From positions 1-64,000 of IMG/VR virus record IMGVR_UViG_3300042451_000105: a DNA stretch of 64,000 bases, one strand, 5' to 3'. The notes under the pieces are model-generated. The model made no database searches. It was not told the origin of the DNA and saw only the letters and a list, made by a program, of their open reading frames with translations. The position numbers were made by a program, and so were the translations under genes. The stretch comes from a virus. Shown here piece after piece: positions 14,972-23,473 of the stretch (within the stretch, counting starts at the first letter, position 1; the number at the start of each line of letters is the position of its first letter).

Positions 14972-16111
14972 ATGAGAAAAGACGAAGAACTGGCATTAGC
15001 CGGGAAAGAACTTATGCTTGAACAACCCTTCTATGGTATGTTCTTGATAGGTCTTAACAAAGAATGGAATAACAGAATTCCAACTGCTGGTGTAAGCAAA
15101 CACAACATTAATTATAAGCTTGTGATTAACTCAGATTTCTGGGCTAATCTACCACATGACCACAAGAAAGGTCTATTGTGGCATGAGCTTTTACATATTG
15201 TGTTTGATCACCTTAACTTACGGGATGAGTTTGCAGACAAGAAGTTGTTTAACATAGCTGCTGACTGTGAGCTTAATCAGTATATCACTCCAAGCTGTCT
15301 TCCAGATGGTGCTATCTTACCTAGTTCATTTCCTAACTTGAGACTTGATTACAAAGCAGGTACTAGATACTATTATGATATGCTACAAAAGAATCAAGAT
15401 GATGAAGATGTACAAAACATGATGGGTAATGGTGATGATATGCATCCTACATGGGAAGAGTTTGATAACCTAAGTGATTCTGAAAAGAAATTACTTAAGT
15501 CTCAAGCTGAGTATCAACTTAGAGAGGCAGCAGAAGAGTGTCTAAAAGCTAGAGGTCATTTACCTGGAGAGATCAGTGAGATTTATAAAAGAATCACTGC
15601 AGTTACTCCAAGTAAATTTAACTGGAAAGCTTATCTGAGAAGATTTGCTGGTAACTCTTACATTGTTGAGACTAAGTTATCTAGAAAGAAGATTAACAAA
15701 AGATATCCGGATGCTCCCGGAATGAAATTTAAACCCAAGAAACATATCTTGGTTGCAATAGATACATCTGGTAGTGTGAGCAATGATGAACTTATAGAGT
15801 TCTTCAATGAAATTAAACACATGCATAAAACCGGAACAGAGATTACAGTATTACAGTGTGATACAGAGATTACTAGTGTTGAGAGTTATAACCCTAAGAA
15901 GGATGTAGAAGTCAAAGGCCGTGGAGGTACTGAGTTTGATCCCGTACTAGAATATTATAACAAGAATACTAAAAGATACACATGTCTTATTTATTTAACA
16001 GATGGTGAATGTTATACAACAGTTACACCAAGAGGTAGAATGCTTTGGGTTATTTCTTCAAAAGCCCAAATCAATGAGCAACTACCCGGTCCCCAAATCC
16101 AATTAAATTAA
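14972..16111 (+). CDS. Metallopeptidase/VWA-like protein (DUF2201 type)
   Basis: Two domains. The first has a zinc-peptidase motif HELLH (71-75) within GLLWHELLHIVFDHL, with an Asn/Asp-rich region downstream. The second, from about residue 255, is a von Willebrand A-like domain with the MIDAS motif DTSGS (264-268), a GGTEFDP loop and LTDGE. This pair of domains defines the DUF2201 (VWA-like metallopeptidase) family, which is regularly coupled to a MoxR AAA+ ATPase, exactly the next gene here. The two probably form a chaperone-like or maturation complex; its target in phage replication is unknown. Confidence 0.8.
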   Translation: MRKDEELALAGKELMLEQPFYGMFLIGLNKEWNNRIPTAGVSKHNINYKLVINSDFWANLPHDHKKGLLWHELLHIVFDHLNLRDEFADKKLFNIAADCELNQYITPSCLPDGAILPSSFPNLRLDYKAGTRYYYDMLQKNQDDEDVQNMMGNGDDMHPTWEEFDNLSDSEKKLLKSQAEYQLREAAEECLKARGHLPGEISEIYKRITAVTPSKFNWKAYLRRFAGNSYIVETKLSRKKINKRYPDAPGMKFKPKKHILVAIDTSGSVSNDELIEFFNEIKHMHKTGTEITVLQCDTEITSVESYNPKKDVEVKGRGGTEFDPVLEYYNKNTKRYTCLIYLTDGECYTTVTPRGRMLWVISSKAQINEQLPGPQIQLN

Positions 16112-16124
16112 AAACCCTAAAAAC

Positions 16125-17306
16125 ATGGCACAAGTAAAATTAAACAGCGCTGAATTAAAAGATTTCATTAAGCACGTAATTAACAACAACAGATTCATTC
16201 AAGGTCAAGGTAAAGTACCAACAGCTTTGAATGTAGTAGGTAATGCAGGTCTTGGTAAAACTACAATTGTCTCTAACCTTGCAAAAGAAGAGGGTATGCA
16301 GTTTGTAAAAATTAACCTTGCAATGATAGAAGAGTTATCAGATCTAGTAGGATTTCCAGTTAAGGAATTTCAGATTGGTAAAGATACTCCTGATGGTCTT
16401 AAGACTAAGTGGGTAACTGAGATGGAAGCTGAGCTAGCAGTTAAGGCCGGGTTTAAACTAACCGGTGCAAGGCGCACTGCTTATTGTGCACCTGAATGGA
16501 TTTCTGGTAAAGGTGAGTCTGGTATCTTATTATTAGATGATTACACTCGTGCAGATCCTAGAATGATCCAAGCATGTATGGATTTGATTAACACTCAGGA
16601 GTATATCTCATGGAAGTTACCTAAAGACTGGACTATCATCCTAACTACTAACCCTGATGGTGGTGACTATCACGTAAATAGTATGGACGTAGCACAAACT
16701 ACTCGCTTTATTTCTTGTGACTTAAAGTTTGATGTAGACTGTTGGGCACAGTGGGCAGAAGAAACAGCTATGGATGGCAGATGTATTAACTTCATCTTGA
16801 AGCATCCTGAAGTTGTTACTGAGTCTACTAACCCACGTGCAATTACTACATTCTTTAATGCTATCTCTAGCTTTGAGAAGTTTGAAGATAACCTACCTAT
16901 GATCCAAATGATTGGTGAAGGTTCTGTTGGTGCAGACATGACTAGCTTGTTTACTTTGTTTATCAATAACAAACTGGACCAGTTGATGTCTCCTAAAGAC
17001 ATTATCTTACATGACAATGAGGATTATATCATAGGCACTTTGAAGTCTACAGTTGGTAGAGGTGACGATTACCGGGCAGACATTGCTAGTATTATGAGTA
17101 CTAGGATTGTAAACTTTGCCTTGGCACACTTCAAAACAAATCCTATGAAGAGTGAAGTAATCAAACGTTTTGAGAAATTAGTGGTGGATGAGATATTTGC
17201 TATTGACCTTAAGTATATGATTGTAAGAAATCTTATTAATGGTAACAAGCAAAAATTTCAAAAGCTTATGTTGAACGATAAAGTTATGGAGTACACAATC
17301 CGATGA
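16125..17306 (+). CDS. MoxR-like AAA+ ATPase
   Basis: Walker A is GNAGLGKTT (39-47). Walker B is GILLLDDYTRAD (about 132-143). The sensor-1 strand IILTTNPDG (about 167-175) and an arginine in MDVAQTTRF follow, the MoxR/RavA layout. C-terminal helical lid from about residue 230. MoxR ATPases act with VWA proteins as in the RavA-ViaA pair, and the gene directly upstream encodes one. In crAss-like phages such an ATPase lies among replication genes, so remodelling of a replication complex is a reasonable inference. Confidence 0.82.
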   Translation: MAQVKLNSAELKDFIKHVINNNRFIQGQGKVPTALNVVGNAGLGKTTIVSNLAKEEGMQFVKINLAMIEELSDLVGFPVKEFQIGKDTPDGLKTKWVTEMEAELAVKAGFKLTGARRTAYCAPEWISGKGESGILLLDDYTRADPRMIQACMDLINTQEYISWKLPKDWTIILTTNPDGGDYHVNSMDVAQTTRFISCDLKFDVDCWAQWAEETAMDGRCINFILKHPEVVTESTNPRAITTFFNAISSFEKFEDNLPMIQMIGEGSVGADMTSLFTLFINNKLDQLMSPKDIILHDNEDYIIGTLKSTVGRGDDYRADIASIMSTRIVNFALAHFKTNPMKSEVIKRFEKLVVDEIFAIDLKYMIVRNLINGNKQKFQKLMLNDKVMEYTIR

Positions 17307-18364
17307 AAAATTTGTATTTAAGAATAGATGGTAATAAGTTTCAAAAGAAAGTAGGTGATACTTATTCTCCTTATGGTTTTAGTAGTAGTAACTATAAAGA
17401 CTTGTTAGAGTCTCTTAAGTTAGAAAGCGTTAATATTGTAGATCCAACAATCTTTGATGGATTAAATACATCATCACAAAGTCTTGTAGCTGGTGACAAA
17501 GTATTTATAATGCCGGGGGTAACCATCCCCCGGTATAAAATACGGGAAACTGGTAAAGAGATTGGTTTTGATATAGTAAGAAATCAAAGTAAAGCAACCA
17601 AAGTAGTCTTTAACAAGAAACAGGTTATAGAGGAAATGATAGACAAAAGAAATGAGATGGGAATACCTATTAATAGTGTAAAACAAATGTTTGAAACTTA
17701 TAATATTAGTGCTCCTGAACTAGATGATCCAGATATAGGTAGTTATGTTGTTGTAGACTGGTCATTACTTAGAGGACTTAATCATATCTATAATAGTGTT
17801 ATATCTGGCAATACAGATGGTCTAGAAACTAATCATTTTTATACTTATCGCTTTAAAGAAGATGCTTATGAGCAACTAATCAATGACTTGCTAGCTAACA
17901 CTAAAGTTATTATCTCTGATAAAGATGTAATGAAACAGTGTAATGGTTCTCAACCACTTAACTCTGAATCTTATGCAAGGTTAGTAAGTATGTTTAGTTC
18001 AAATCAAAATCAGGAAATTGGCTTGGAGTTATTATGTAACTGTGACTATGATCAGTCTATGGTATATATCTTGAAGTTAATGTCTAGATTTGATCTACGT
18101 AGTATGCCCGGTACAAACCATGTAAACTACAAAGCATTTAGACAGTACATGACCACACACTGGAATATTGATCCTAACTATTACAGTGGTGATATTATAG
18201 ATATTATATCTAGACTTGCAGAGGGTAATAAACTTAAGAGAGAATACTTATCTGAATTTAAAGATGAGATTCTAAAACATGTAAAATCATATGGTGAGAA
18301 TAAAATCTTTACCATCAGTGCAATTCAAATGAATGATAAGTACAAAGAAAAAATAGTAGAATGA
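17303..18364 (+). CDS. Hypothetical partner of the MoxR/VWA pair (353 aa)
   Basis: Not recognised. The first 80 residues are beta-rich and include VAGDKVFIMPGVTIPRYKI; the rest is mostly helical. No catalytic motif is visible. It is coupled to the MoxR gene by four bases and to the nuclease gene by four bases, so it is very likely made with them. A reasonable guess is a substrate or adaptor for the ATPase complex. Confidence 0.5.
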   Translation: MKNLYLRIDGNKFQKKVGDTYSPYGFSSSNYKDLLESLKLESVNIVDPTIFDGLNTSSQSLVAGDKVFIMPGVTIPRYKIRETGKEIGFDIVRNQSKATKVVFNKKQVIEEMIDKRNEMGIPINSVKQMFETYNISAPELDDPDIGSYVVVDWSLLRGLNHIYNSVISGNTDGLETNHFYTYRFKEDAYEQLINDLLANTKVIISDKDVMKQCNGSQPLNSESYARLVSMFSSNQNQEIGLELLCNCDYDQSMVYILKLMSRFDLRSMPGTNHVNYKAFRQYMTTHWNIDPNYYSGDIIDIISRLAEGNKLKREYLSEFKDEILKHVKSYGENKIFTISAIQMNDKYKEKIVE

Positions 18365-19335
18365 CAGATCAAGAGTTAATAGAACAGTTTTATAAAACTA
18401 AATATTACATTAGTTACTCAGGACTAAGCAAACTAAGGTTTAGTCCTAGATTGTTCTTCACTCATTACATCCTCCAACAAAAAGAGGAATCGGTTGGTGC
18501 ACATTTGGTAGAGGGCAGGTTAATTCACTGCCTTCTACTACAACCGGATGAGTATGATAATCAATTCTATGTAGCTAAAAGTAAACTTCCTTCAGATAAT
18601 CTTAAGGATATTGTAGATAAAATATTTAGAGAGCACCCTGAATGTAGTGATTTGTCTAACTTTCAAGATGAAATCTTAAACATTTTAATAGAAAAGAACC
18701 TTTACCAGACACTAAAAACGGATGAGCAAAGACTAGCCAAGGTAATTACACCAATTACTACTGACTATCTCACTGATCTTATAAATAGTATTGGTAAATC
18801 TGTAATTGATCAGAGCACATATGATAAATGCTTACGGGTAGTAACTAAGTTTAAAGCTAATCCGGAAGTTAGATATCATCTAGGTCTAGACATTACAGAG
18901 TTTGATGATGTTAAATTTCATAGAGAGTTACCGGCATCTTGTGATTTAGTTGATTACAAGTTTGGTATCAAGGGTATTCTTGACAGTGTAATTGTAGATG
19001 ATGTAAACAAAGTAATTAAGATAGCAGACGTTAAGACTACTAGTAAGACAATCCCTGAATTCAAAGAGAGTGTAGAGTACTACAACTATTGGATGCAGGC
19101 AGCAATGTATGTACTACTAGCTAAATGTCACTTCTTAAAACTTGATTACACTTACGAGTATTCTTTTGTGGTGGTAGACAAGTATGAGCAGATTTATTGC
19201 TTTCCTGTTTCTCAGTTAACACTTGATGACTGGAATGAAAGATTTAGAAAAGCGCTAAATGAAGCACATTATCACTATGAAAATAGAGATTATTCTCTAC
19301 CTTATGAGTATATTGTAAACAAAATAATACTATGA
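18361..19335 (+). CDS. PD-(D/E)XK nuclease (RecE/YqaJ-like)
   Basis: Exonuclease or endonuclease for recombination. An N-terminal helix contains the family hallmark SYSGLSKLRFSPRLFFTHYI and EGRLIHCLLLQP (about 50-61). The active site is GIKGILDSVIVDD, then IKIADVKTT (D...DxK at about 200-224), followed by Tyr/Gln-rich YWMQAAMYV (the QxxxY helix). This arrangement is typical of the exonuclease VIII/YqaJ group. With the Sak4-like ATPase and SSB-like protein it would complete a single-strand annealing recombination system. Confidence 0.78.
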   Translation: MTDQELIEQFYKTKYYISYSGLSKLRFSPRLFFTHYILQQKEESVGAHLVEGRLIHCLLLQPDEYDNQFYVAKSKLPSDNLKDIVDKIFREHPECSDLSNFQDEILNILIEKNLYQTLKTDEQRLAKVITPITTDYLTDLINSIGKSVIDQSTYDKCLRVVTKFKANPEVRYHLGLDITEFDDVKFHRELPASCDLVDYKFGIKGILDSVIVDDVNKVIKIADVKTTSKTIPEFKESVEYYNYWMQAAMYVLLAKCHFLKLDYTYEYSFVVVDKYEQIYCFPVSQLTLDDWNERFRKALNEAHYHYENRDYSLPYEYIVNKIIL

Positions 19336-19892
19336 AAAAATTACATGACAAGTACACACAGAAATCCCGGATATTCTTATACCCGGCACTAAACATTAGA
19401 AGAGGCAGTCATATCAAACCTATACAGACTTACATTGCATGGGAAGAGATTGTATCTCCTACTGATAGAAAACTTATTTGCGTTTATGATATACAAGATA
19501 ATGAAGACTATCAAATCTTTGAGAGGGTTAAGTTGTTTGGTAATGATAAATTCTGTGAGTTTAGACAGACTACAGATAACAAGGGTATTTATATTTTTAC
19601 ATTTGATGACCGGGCTTATGACTGGGATAAATTTGTAAAGGGTAAATATTCTCAACTGTCTGATGCTGCTAAAGATGAGATTGAAAGATTCTATGGTAAA
19701 GACTCTAGTACTTATGAGTACGTAATGAGCTATCTATACCCTGAAGACTATTTTGATATCTATGCAGAGCTGTTAGGAGTCAATGTAAATATCCTAAAAG
19801 GCGTTGGAGAATTATGTGCTCCTTATAACGCTGAAAAAGAAACACTTAAAATACCTGTAGAGAATTTGGAAATGAAAGATTTAATTATTTGA
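19332..19892 (+). CDS. Hypothetical replication-operon protein (186 aa)
   Basis: Not recognised. The first 100 residues are beta-rich (IFLYPALNIRRGSHIKPIQTYI, LICVYDIQDNEDYQIFERVKLF); the rest is helical and acidic. No known motif. It is coupled to the nuclease gene and is found where small replication accessory proteins usually lie in crAss-like genomes. Confidence 0.5.
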   Translation: MKKLHDKYTQKSRIFLYPALNIRRGSHIKPIQTYIAWEEIVSPTDRKLICVYDIQDNEDYQIFERVKLFGNDKFCEFRQTTDNKGIYIFTFDDRAYDWDKFVKGKYSQLSDAAKDEIERFYGKDSSTYEYVMSYLYPEDYFDIYAELLGVNVNILKGVGELCAPYNAEKETLKIPVENLEMKDLII

Positions 19893-19901
19893 TTTGTGTA
19901 T

Positions 19902-20294
19902 ATGAAAGATAGTATGTTATGTATTAGTTCCGTATGGAACGGTCAGGAGAGTTTTAAGGTTATACCTTTAGTAGAAACTTGTCCTTATGTAGAAATGATT
20001 TATGATCCAGAAGCAAGCATGTTGGTTATCATCTCAAAAATTATTAAAGATGCTTACCATATGATTCCTAGAATGGATGATAAAGGTGATGTAGTATTTA
20101 CTAAGAACAGAAAGAATCCAGAGAAAAGTTACGCGGAAGAGAGAAGACTGGTTGAGTCTTTCCAAGAGTATTATATACATAAGAAAGAAGAGATCTTAGA
20201 TATCATTGCTAAATTTGCAATGAATCATGATACTTTTAACTTTAGTATCTTGGAAAAAGAATCAGTAGGAATCACGGGTCCAACTCAAGTATAG
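19902..20294 (+). CDS. Hypothetical protein before terminator (130 aa)
   Basis: Not recognised. A beta-rich N-terminus (LCISSVWNGQESFKVIPLV, VEMIYDPEASMLVIISK) is followed by a long charged helix. ATG 19902 was preferred over GTG 19896. It ends a transcription unit, since a strong terminator follows within 35 bases. Confidence 0.5.
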   Translation: MKDSMLCISSVWNGQESFKVIPLVETCPYVEMIYDPEASMLVIISKIIKDAYHMIPRMDDKGDVVFTKNRKNPEKSYAEERRLVESFQEYYIHKKEEILDIIAKFAMNHDTFNFSILEKESVGITGPTQV

Positions 20295-20326
20295 GGTCTT
20301 GAGGATTGCCATATAAACCAACAATT

Positions 20327-20356
20327 AAGGGGGATGTAATAGTCCCCCTTTTTTTT
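20327..20356 (+). terminator. Rho-independent terminator before the DNA polymerase gene
   Basis: AAGGGGGA (20327-20334) pairs with TCCCCCTT (20343-20350), loop TGTAATAG, followed by T to 20356. It is almost identical in stem sequence to the terminator at 13101-13129. Confidence 0.85.
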
Positions 20357-20364
20357 CTAAAACT

Positions 20365-22347
20365 ATGAAAAGACATTGGGTAATGGATATAGAAACTATG
20401 TCAGATTTCTTCTGTGCTGTATTCGAGCACTATAAAGAAGAGTCTGTAACAGAGTTTGTAATATCTTTTAAAGAGAATCAGATTAAAAAGTTAGTAGATT
20501 TTATTAATGAGAATATTAAAAGTGAAGAATGGCATATTAGTTTTAATGGTCTTGACTTTGATGCACAAGTAATACAGTACATCATTGATCATGCTCAAGA
20601 ACTTATTGCACTAGATTCTGCACAAATTACAGATAAACTATATAAAGTAGCGCAAGATATTATCTATAGAAAGAATAATGGCGAGTTTGCTTTGTATAGT
20701 CACAAACAATTAAAGATTAACCAGATAGATTTGTTTAAACTTAATCACTGGGACAATCCGGCTAAAAGCTCTAGCCTTAAATGGTTAGAGTACACATTAG
20801 ATTGGCACAATGTAGAGGAGATGCCCATACATCATAGTGATAGCATAGATACTATTGAAAAACAAGAGATGGTACTAAGCTACTGTAGAAATGATGTAAA
20901 GTTCACCAAGAAGATAATGGAGTATAGTAAATCTCAGATTGCTTTACGTGGTGTACTTACAAAAGAATATGGTATTAACCTGTACAGTGCTAGTGAGCCA
21001 AGGATATCTAAAGAACTATTTAAGTATTTCTTATCTAAAGCTACCGGGATTAGTAGTTATGAGCTCAACGGTCTTAGAACTAACAGAACTCTTATCAAAG
21101 TAAATGATATCATTCTAGACTATGTGAAGTTTAAAACACCAGAGTTGCAGGCGCTGCTAGATAAGTTTAGAACTATTGAGTTAGACCCTAAAGAAACTAA
21201 AGGCGGGTTTGCTCATAGTGTAACTTATAAAGGTATGCAGACTGACTTTGGTCTAGGCGGTTTACATGGTGCACGTTCCGGAATCTTTGAAGCCAAGAAT
21301 GGTATGATAATAATGTCATCAGATGTTGTAAGTTATTATCCTAACCTAGCTATTAAGAATAAATGGGCCCCGGCTCATCTTCCTAAAGAAGAATTCTGTG
21401 AGCAGTATGAGTGGTTCTTTACAGAGCGTAAGAAGATCCCTAAGAAAGATCCAAAGAACTACGTATACAAGATCATCTTGAACAGTACTTATGGCCTTAG
21501 CAATGATAAGAATAGCTTTCTGTATGATCCTGAGTTTACCATGCGTATCACTATTAATGGTCAGCTCAGTCTATGTATGCTTTATGAGATGATAGCAGAA
21601 GGTATACCCGGTGCTATTCCTATCATGCAAAATACAGATGGTCTAGAGATGATGATACCTGAAGAACATAAAGCAAAATATCTTGAGATATGTTCTGAAT
21701 GGGAAACAATCACTCAGCTAGCACTAGAACATGACCAGTATCAGAAGATGATTATTGGGGATGTAAATAATTACATTGGTATAAATACCCACAGGGAAGC
21801 AGATCAAGAAACTCTAATTAGTCTTAAAGAAGATGAGCCCTATTATATTTATACTGATAATGGTTATTCCCCGGTAAAGTGTAAAGGTAGATTTGAGTTT
21901 CATCACTTAGCATTACATAAGAATAAATCTTTCTTAATCATCAGAAAAGCGCTCTATAATTACTTTGTATTTAATACCCCGGTAGATAAGACTATTCTGG
22001 AATCTAAAAGCATAGTTGACTTCTGTGGTGGTATAAAAGCAAAAGGTGATTGGAGATTTACAAGTAACTGCATGATTAAAGGTGTGCTCATAACAGAACC
22101 GTTACAAAAAATAGTGAGATACTATATCTCTAATAAGGGTTGTAAGATACTAAAACAACACAGAGATGGTAGAATCATACAAGTAGAATCAGGTAGATGG
22201 TTGCAGACTACATTGAATAAGTTAGATAAAAAAGATTGGGATGGTTATGATATCAACTATGATTATTATATTAACAATGCAATACGTGAAATTATGAATG
22301 TATGTCCAGAAAAGATAGCTTACCAACAACTAGAACTAAACTTATGA
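20365..22347 (+). CDS. Family B DNA polymerase with 3'-5' exonuclease
   Basis: Replicative polymerase. Exonuclease motifs: ExoI MDIETM (7-12), ExoII SFNGLDFDAQV (about 59-69) and ExoIII YCRNDVKF (about 173-180). Polymerase motifs: A SSDVVSYYPNLAI (about 317-329), B KIILNSTYGL (about 373-382) and C MQNTDGLEM (about 422-430). Motif C reads NTDG rather than YGDTD, which still keeps the metal-binding Asp. At 660 residues it is short for family B, with compact thumb and palm. Some crAss-like lineages use PolB and others PolA; this one uses PolB. A terminator precedes it, so it may have its own promoter. Confidence 0.9.
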   Translation: MKRHWVMDIETMSDFFCAVFEHYKEESVTEFVISFKENQIKKLVDFINENIKSEEWHISFNGLDFDAQVIQYIIDHAQELIALDSAQITDKLYKVAQDIIYRKNNGEFALYSHKQLKINQIDLFKLNHWDNPAKSSSLKWLEYTLDWHNVEEMPIHHSDSIDTIEKQEMVLSYCRNDVKFTKKIMEYSKSQIALRGVLTKEYGINLYSASEPRISKELFKYFLSKATGISSYELNGLRTNRTLIKVNDIILDYVKFKTPELQALLDKFRTIELDPKETKGGFAHSVTYKGMQTDFGLGGLHGARSGIFEAKNGMIIMSSDVVSYYPNLAIKNKWAPAHLPKEEFCEQYEWFFTERKKIPKKDPKNYVYKIILNSTYGLSNDKNSFLYDPEFTMRITINGQLSLCMLYEMIAEGIPGAIPIMQNTDGLEMMIPEEHKAKYLEICSEWETITQLALEHDQYQKMIIGDVNNYIGINTHREADQETLISLKEDEPYYIYTDNGYSPVKCKGRFEFHHLALHKNKSFLIIRKALYNYFVFNTPVDKTILESKSIVDFCGGIKAKGDWRFTSNCMIKGVLITEPLQKIVRYYISNKGCKILKQHRDGRIIQVESGRWLQTTLNKLDKKDWDGYDINYDYYINNAIREIMNVCPEKIAYQQLELNL

Positions 22348-22598
22348 TTAATATAGAAAAACAACCGATTCACAAGACTGAGGTCTTTATTCACAATGGT
22401 ACTTACATAACTAAGGATGCATGGGAAGATGAGATAGATTTAACACCCTATCCTTTCTCATGCACACTTAGAATAGATCATCTACAACAATCTGTTACTT
22501 GTACTGTGGTTTGGCCACAACTAAAGCCACCTGGTACAGCTGATATAGAAGTAGAGATTGAGAAAAAATTAAAAAAGATTTATGTCAATCCTGAATGA
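22344..22598 (+). CDS. Small hypothetical protein (84 aa)
   Basis: Not recognised. A beta-rich small protein with EVFIHNGTYI, SCTLRIDH and VTCTVVWPQ strands, then an acidic helix at the end. Start ATG 22344 forms an ATGA overlap with the polymerase stop; an upstream in-frame start inside the polymerase gene is less likely. A processivity or polymerase-associated role is only a guess from position. Confidence 0.5.
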   Translation: MINIEKQPIHKTEVFIHNGTYITKDAWEDEIDLTPYPFSCTLRIDHLQQSVTCTVVWPQLKPPGTADIEVEIEKKLKKIYVNPE

Positions 22599-23076
22599 AA
22601 AAGAAACATTAAAGATCCAGGTGCATAATTTAAAATTAGCACTTAGAAGAAAAGAAGAACAACTTACTAAGATTAAGGAAGAATATAGTAATGAGTTACA
22701 AAAGGTAAAGAAAGAGTACGGGATAAAACTATTACATCTACGTATTACTCTCTCACCTAAAAAGGAATTAACAGATAATGTTGTACCCTTGCTTTGTAAT
22801 ATACTACATTCTGTAACAGGTGTATCTGCTAAAGAGATATTAAGTAAGTCCCGTAAAAGAGATTACATTATACCTAGGTATGTGATTATTCATATACTTA
22901 GATTAGAAGGTAAAACACTCCAATTTATTGGAAAAACAATTGGTAATCAGCATCACGCAACTATTATACACGCTATTAGAAATGTAGAAGACTGGCATAC
23001 ATATCCGGATTACTACAAGAAAGAAGTGGAAATTTATAATAAAACAAAGAAATTGTTTGAAGAAGTGAAAAACTGA
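22582..23076 (+). CDS. Second DnaA domain IV-like DNA-binding protein
   Basis: Residues 1-60 form a coiled coil (KETLKIQVHNLKLALRRKEEQLTKIKEEYSNE region, heptad pattern). Residues 75-135 match the DnaA domain IV helix-turn-helix: YVIIHILRLEGKTLQFIGKTIG, then HHATIIHAIRN in the DnaA-box contact position. There is no ATPase domain. The coiled coil suggests a dimer. It is the second such protein in the replication block, so the phage may use two origin or promoter binders with different specificity. A promoter and a strong hairpin follow directly. Confidence 0.65.
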   Translation: MSILNEKETLKIQVHNLKLALRRKEEQLTKIKEEYSNELQKVKKEYGIKLLHLRITLSPKKELTDNVVPLLCNILHSVTGVSAKEILSKSRKRDYIIPRYVIIHILRLEGKTLQFIGKTIGNQHHATIIHAIRNVEDWHTYPDYYKKEVEIYNKTKKLFEEVKN

Positions 23077-23085
23077 TTATATTTG
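23056..23085 (+). promoter_or_regulatory. Bacteroidota promoter of the GroES-like gene
   Basis: TTTG (23056-23059), 18-base spacer, TATATTTG (23078-23085). The box pair overlaps the end of the upstream gene. The transcript would begin near 23090, placing the large hairpin at 23108-23164 in a long 5' leader of about 95 bases. Confidence 0.6.
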
Positions 23086-23107
23086 TATTGTCTTCTGATT
23101 TTCATAG

Positions 23108-23164
23108 TAATCACTCAATAATGTGTACTAGGTTATGCCTGTTTCCTAGTACACAGAGTGATTA
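23108..23164 (+). promoter_or_regulatory. Large 20-bp leader hairpin with 5-base bulge
   Basis: TAATCACTC (23108-23116) pairs with GAGTGATTA (23156-23164), and TGTGTACTAGG (23122-23132) pairs with CCTAGTACACA (23145-23155). AATAA bulges on the 5' side and the loop is 12 bases. All 20 pairs are perfect. No T-tract follows, so it is not a terminator; a regulatory or RNA-stabilising 5' leader is likely. Confidence 0.7.
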
Positions 23165-23184
23165 GAAAACTAAAAACCAAAACA

Positions 23185-23472
23185 ATGAGCACATTTAAAC
23201 TAAGAGGTAAAAGAATTTTACTAAATAAACCACACAAAGAAACCTTTGGAATTGAATTAACTGAAGCTGCTAAAGCAGAAATGGATGCTGAACTTATGAA
23301 AAAATGGACAGCATTAGAAATATATGCTATCGGCACTGATGTAACTGAAGTTAATGTAGGAAACAAAGTATATATCCCTAGCTATACCTTACAATCTGCA
23401 GAAATTGTAGACATGCATGATCAAGGTATAAAGATTATGGTTGGGGAACAAGACATTGCCATTATTTGGTAA
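23185..23472 (+). CDS. Possible GroES-like co-chaperonin (95 aa)
   Basis: Small all-beta protein. The first strand is KLRGKRILLNKP. The second half has VNVGNKVYIPSYTLQSAEIV, then GIKIMVGEQDIAIIW. This matches the order of GroES (early strand, mobile loop, then VGDxV.., and a C-terminal strand ending in DIxAII), and phage T4 gp31 and its relatives share it. A phage co-chaperonin would help fold the capsid protein with host GroEL. Length fits (GroES 97). ATG 23185 was chosen over an upstream GTG inside the hairpin arm. It is a single-gene unit with its own promoter and terminator. Confidence 0.5.
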   Translation: MSTFKLRGKRILLNKPHKETFGIELTEAAKAEMDAELMKKWTALEIYAIGTDVTEVNVGNKVYIPSYTLQSAEIVDMHDQGIKIMVGEQDIAIIW

Positions 23473-23473
23473 T

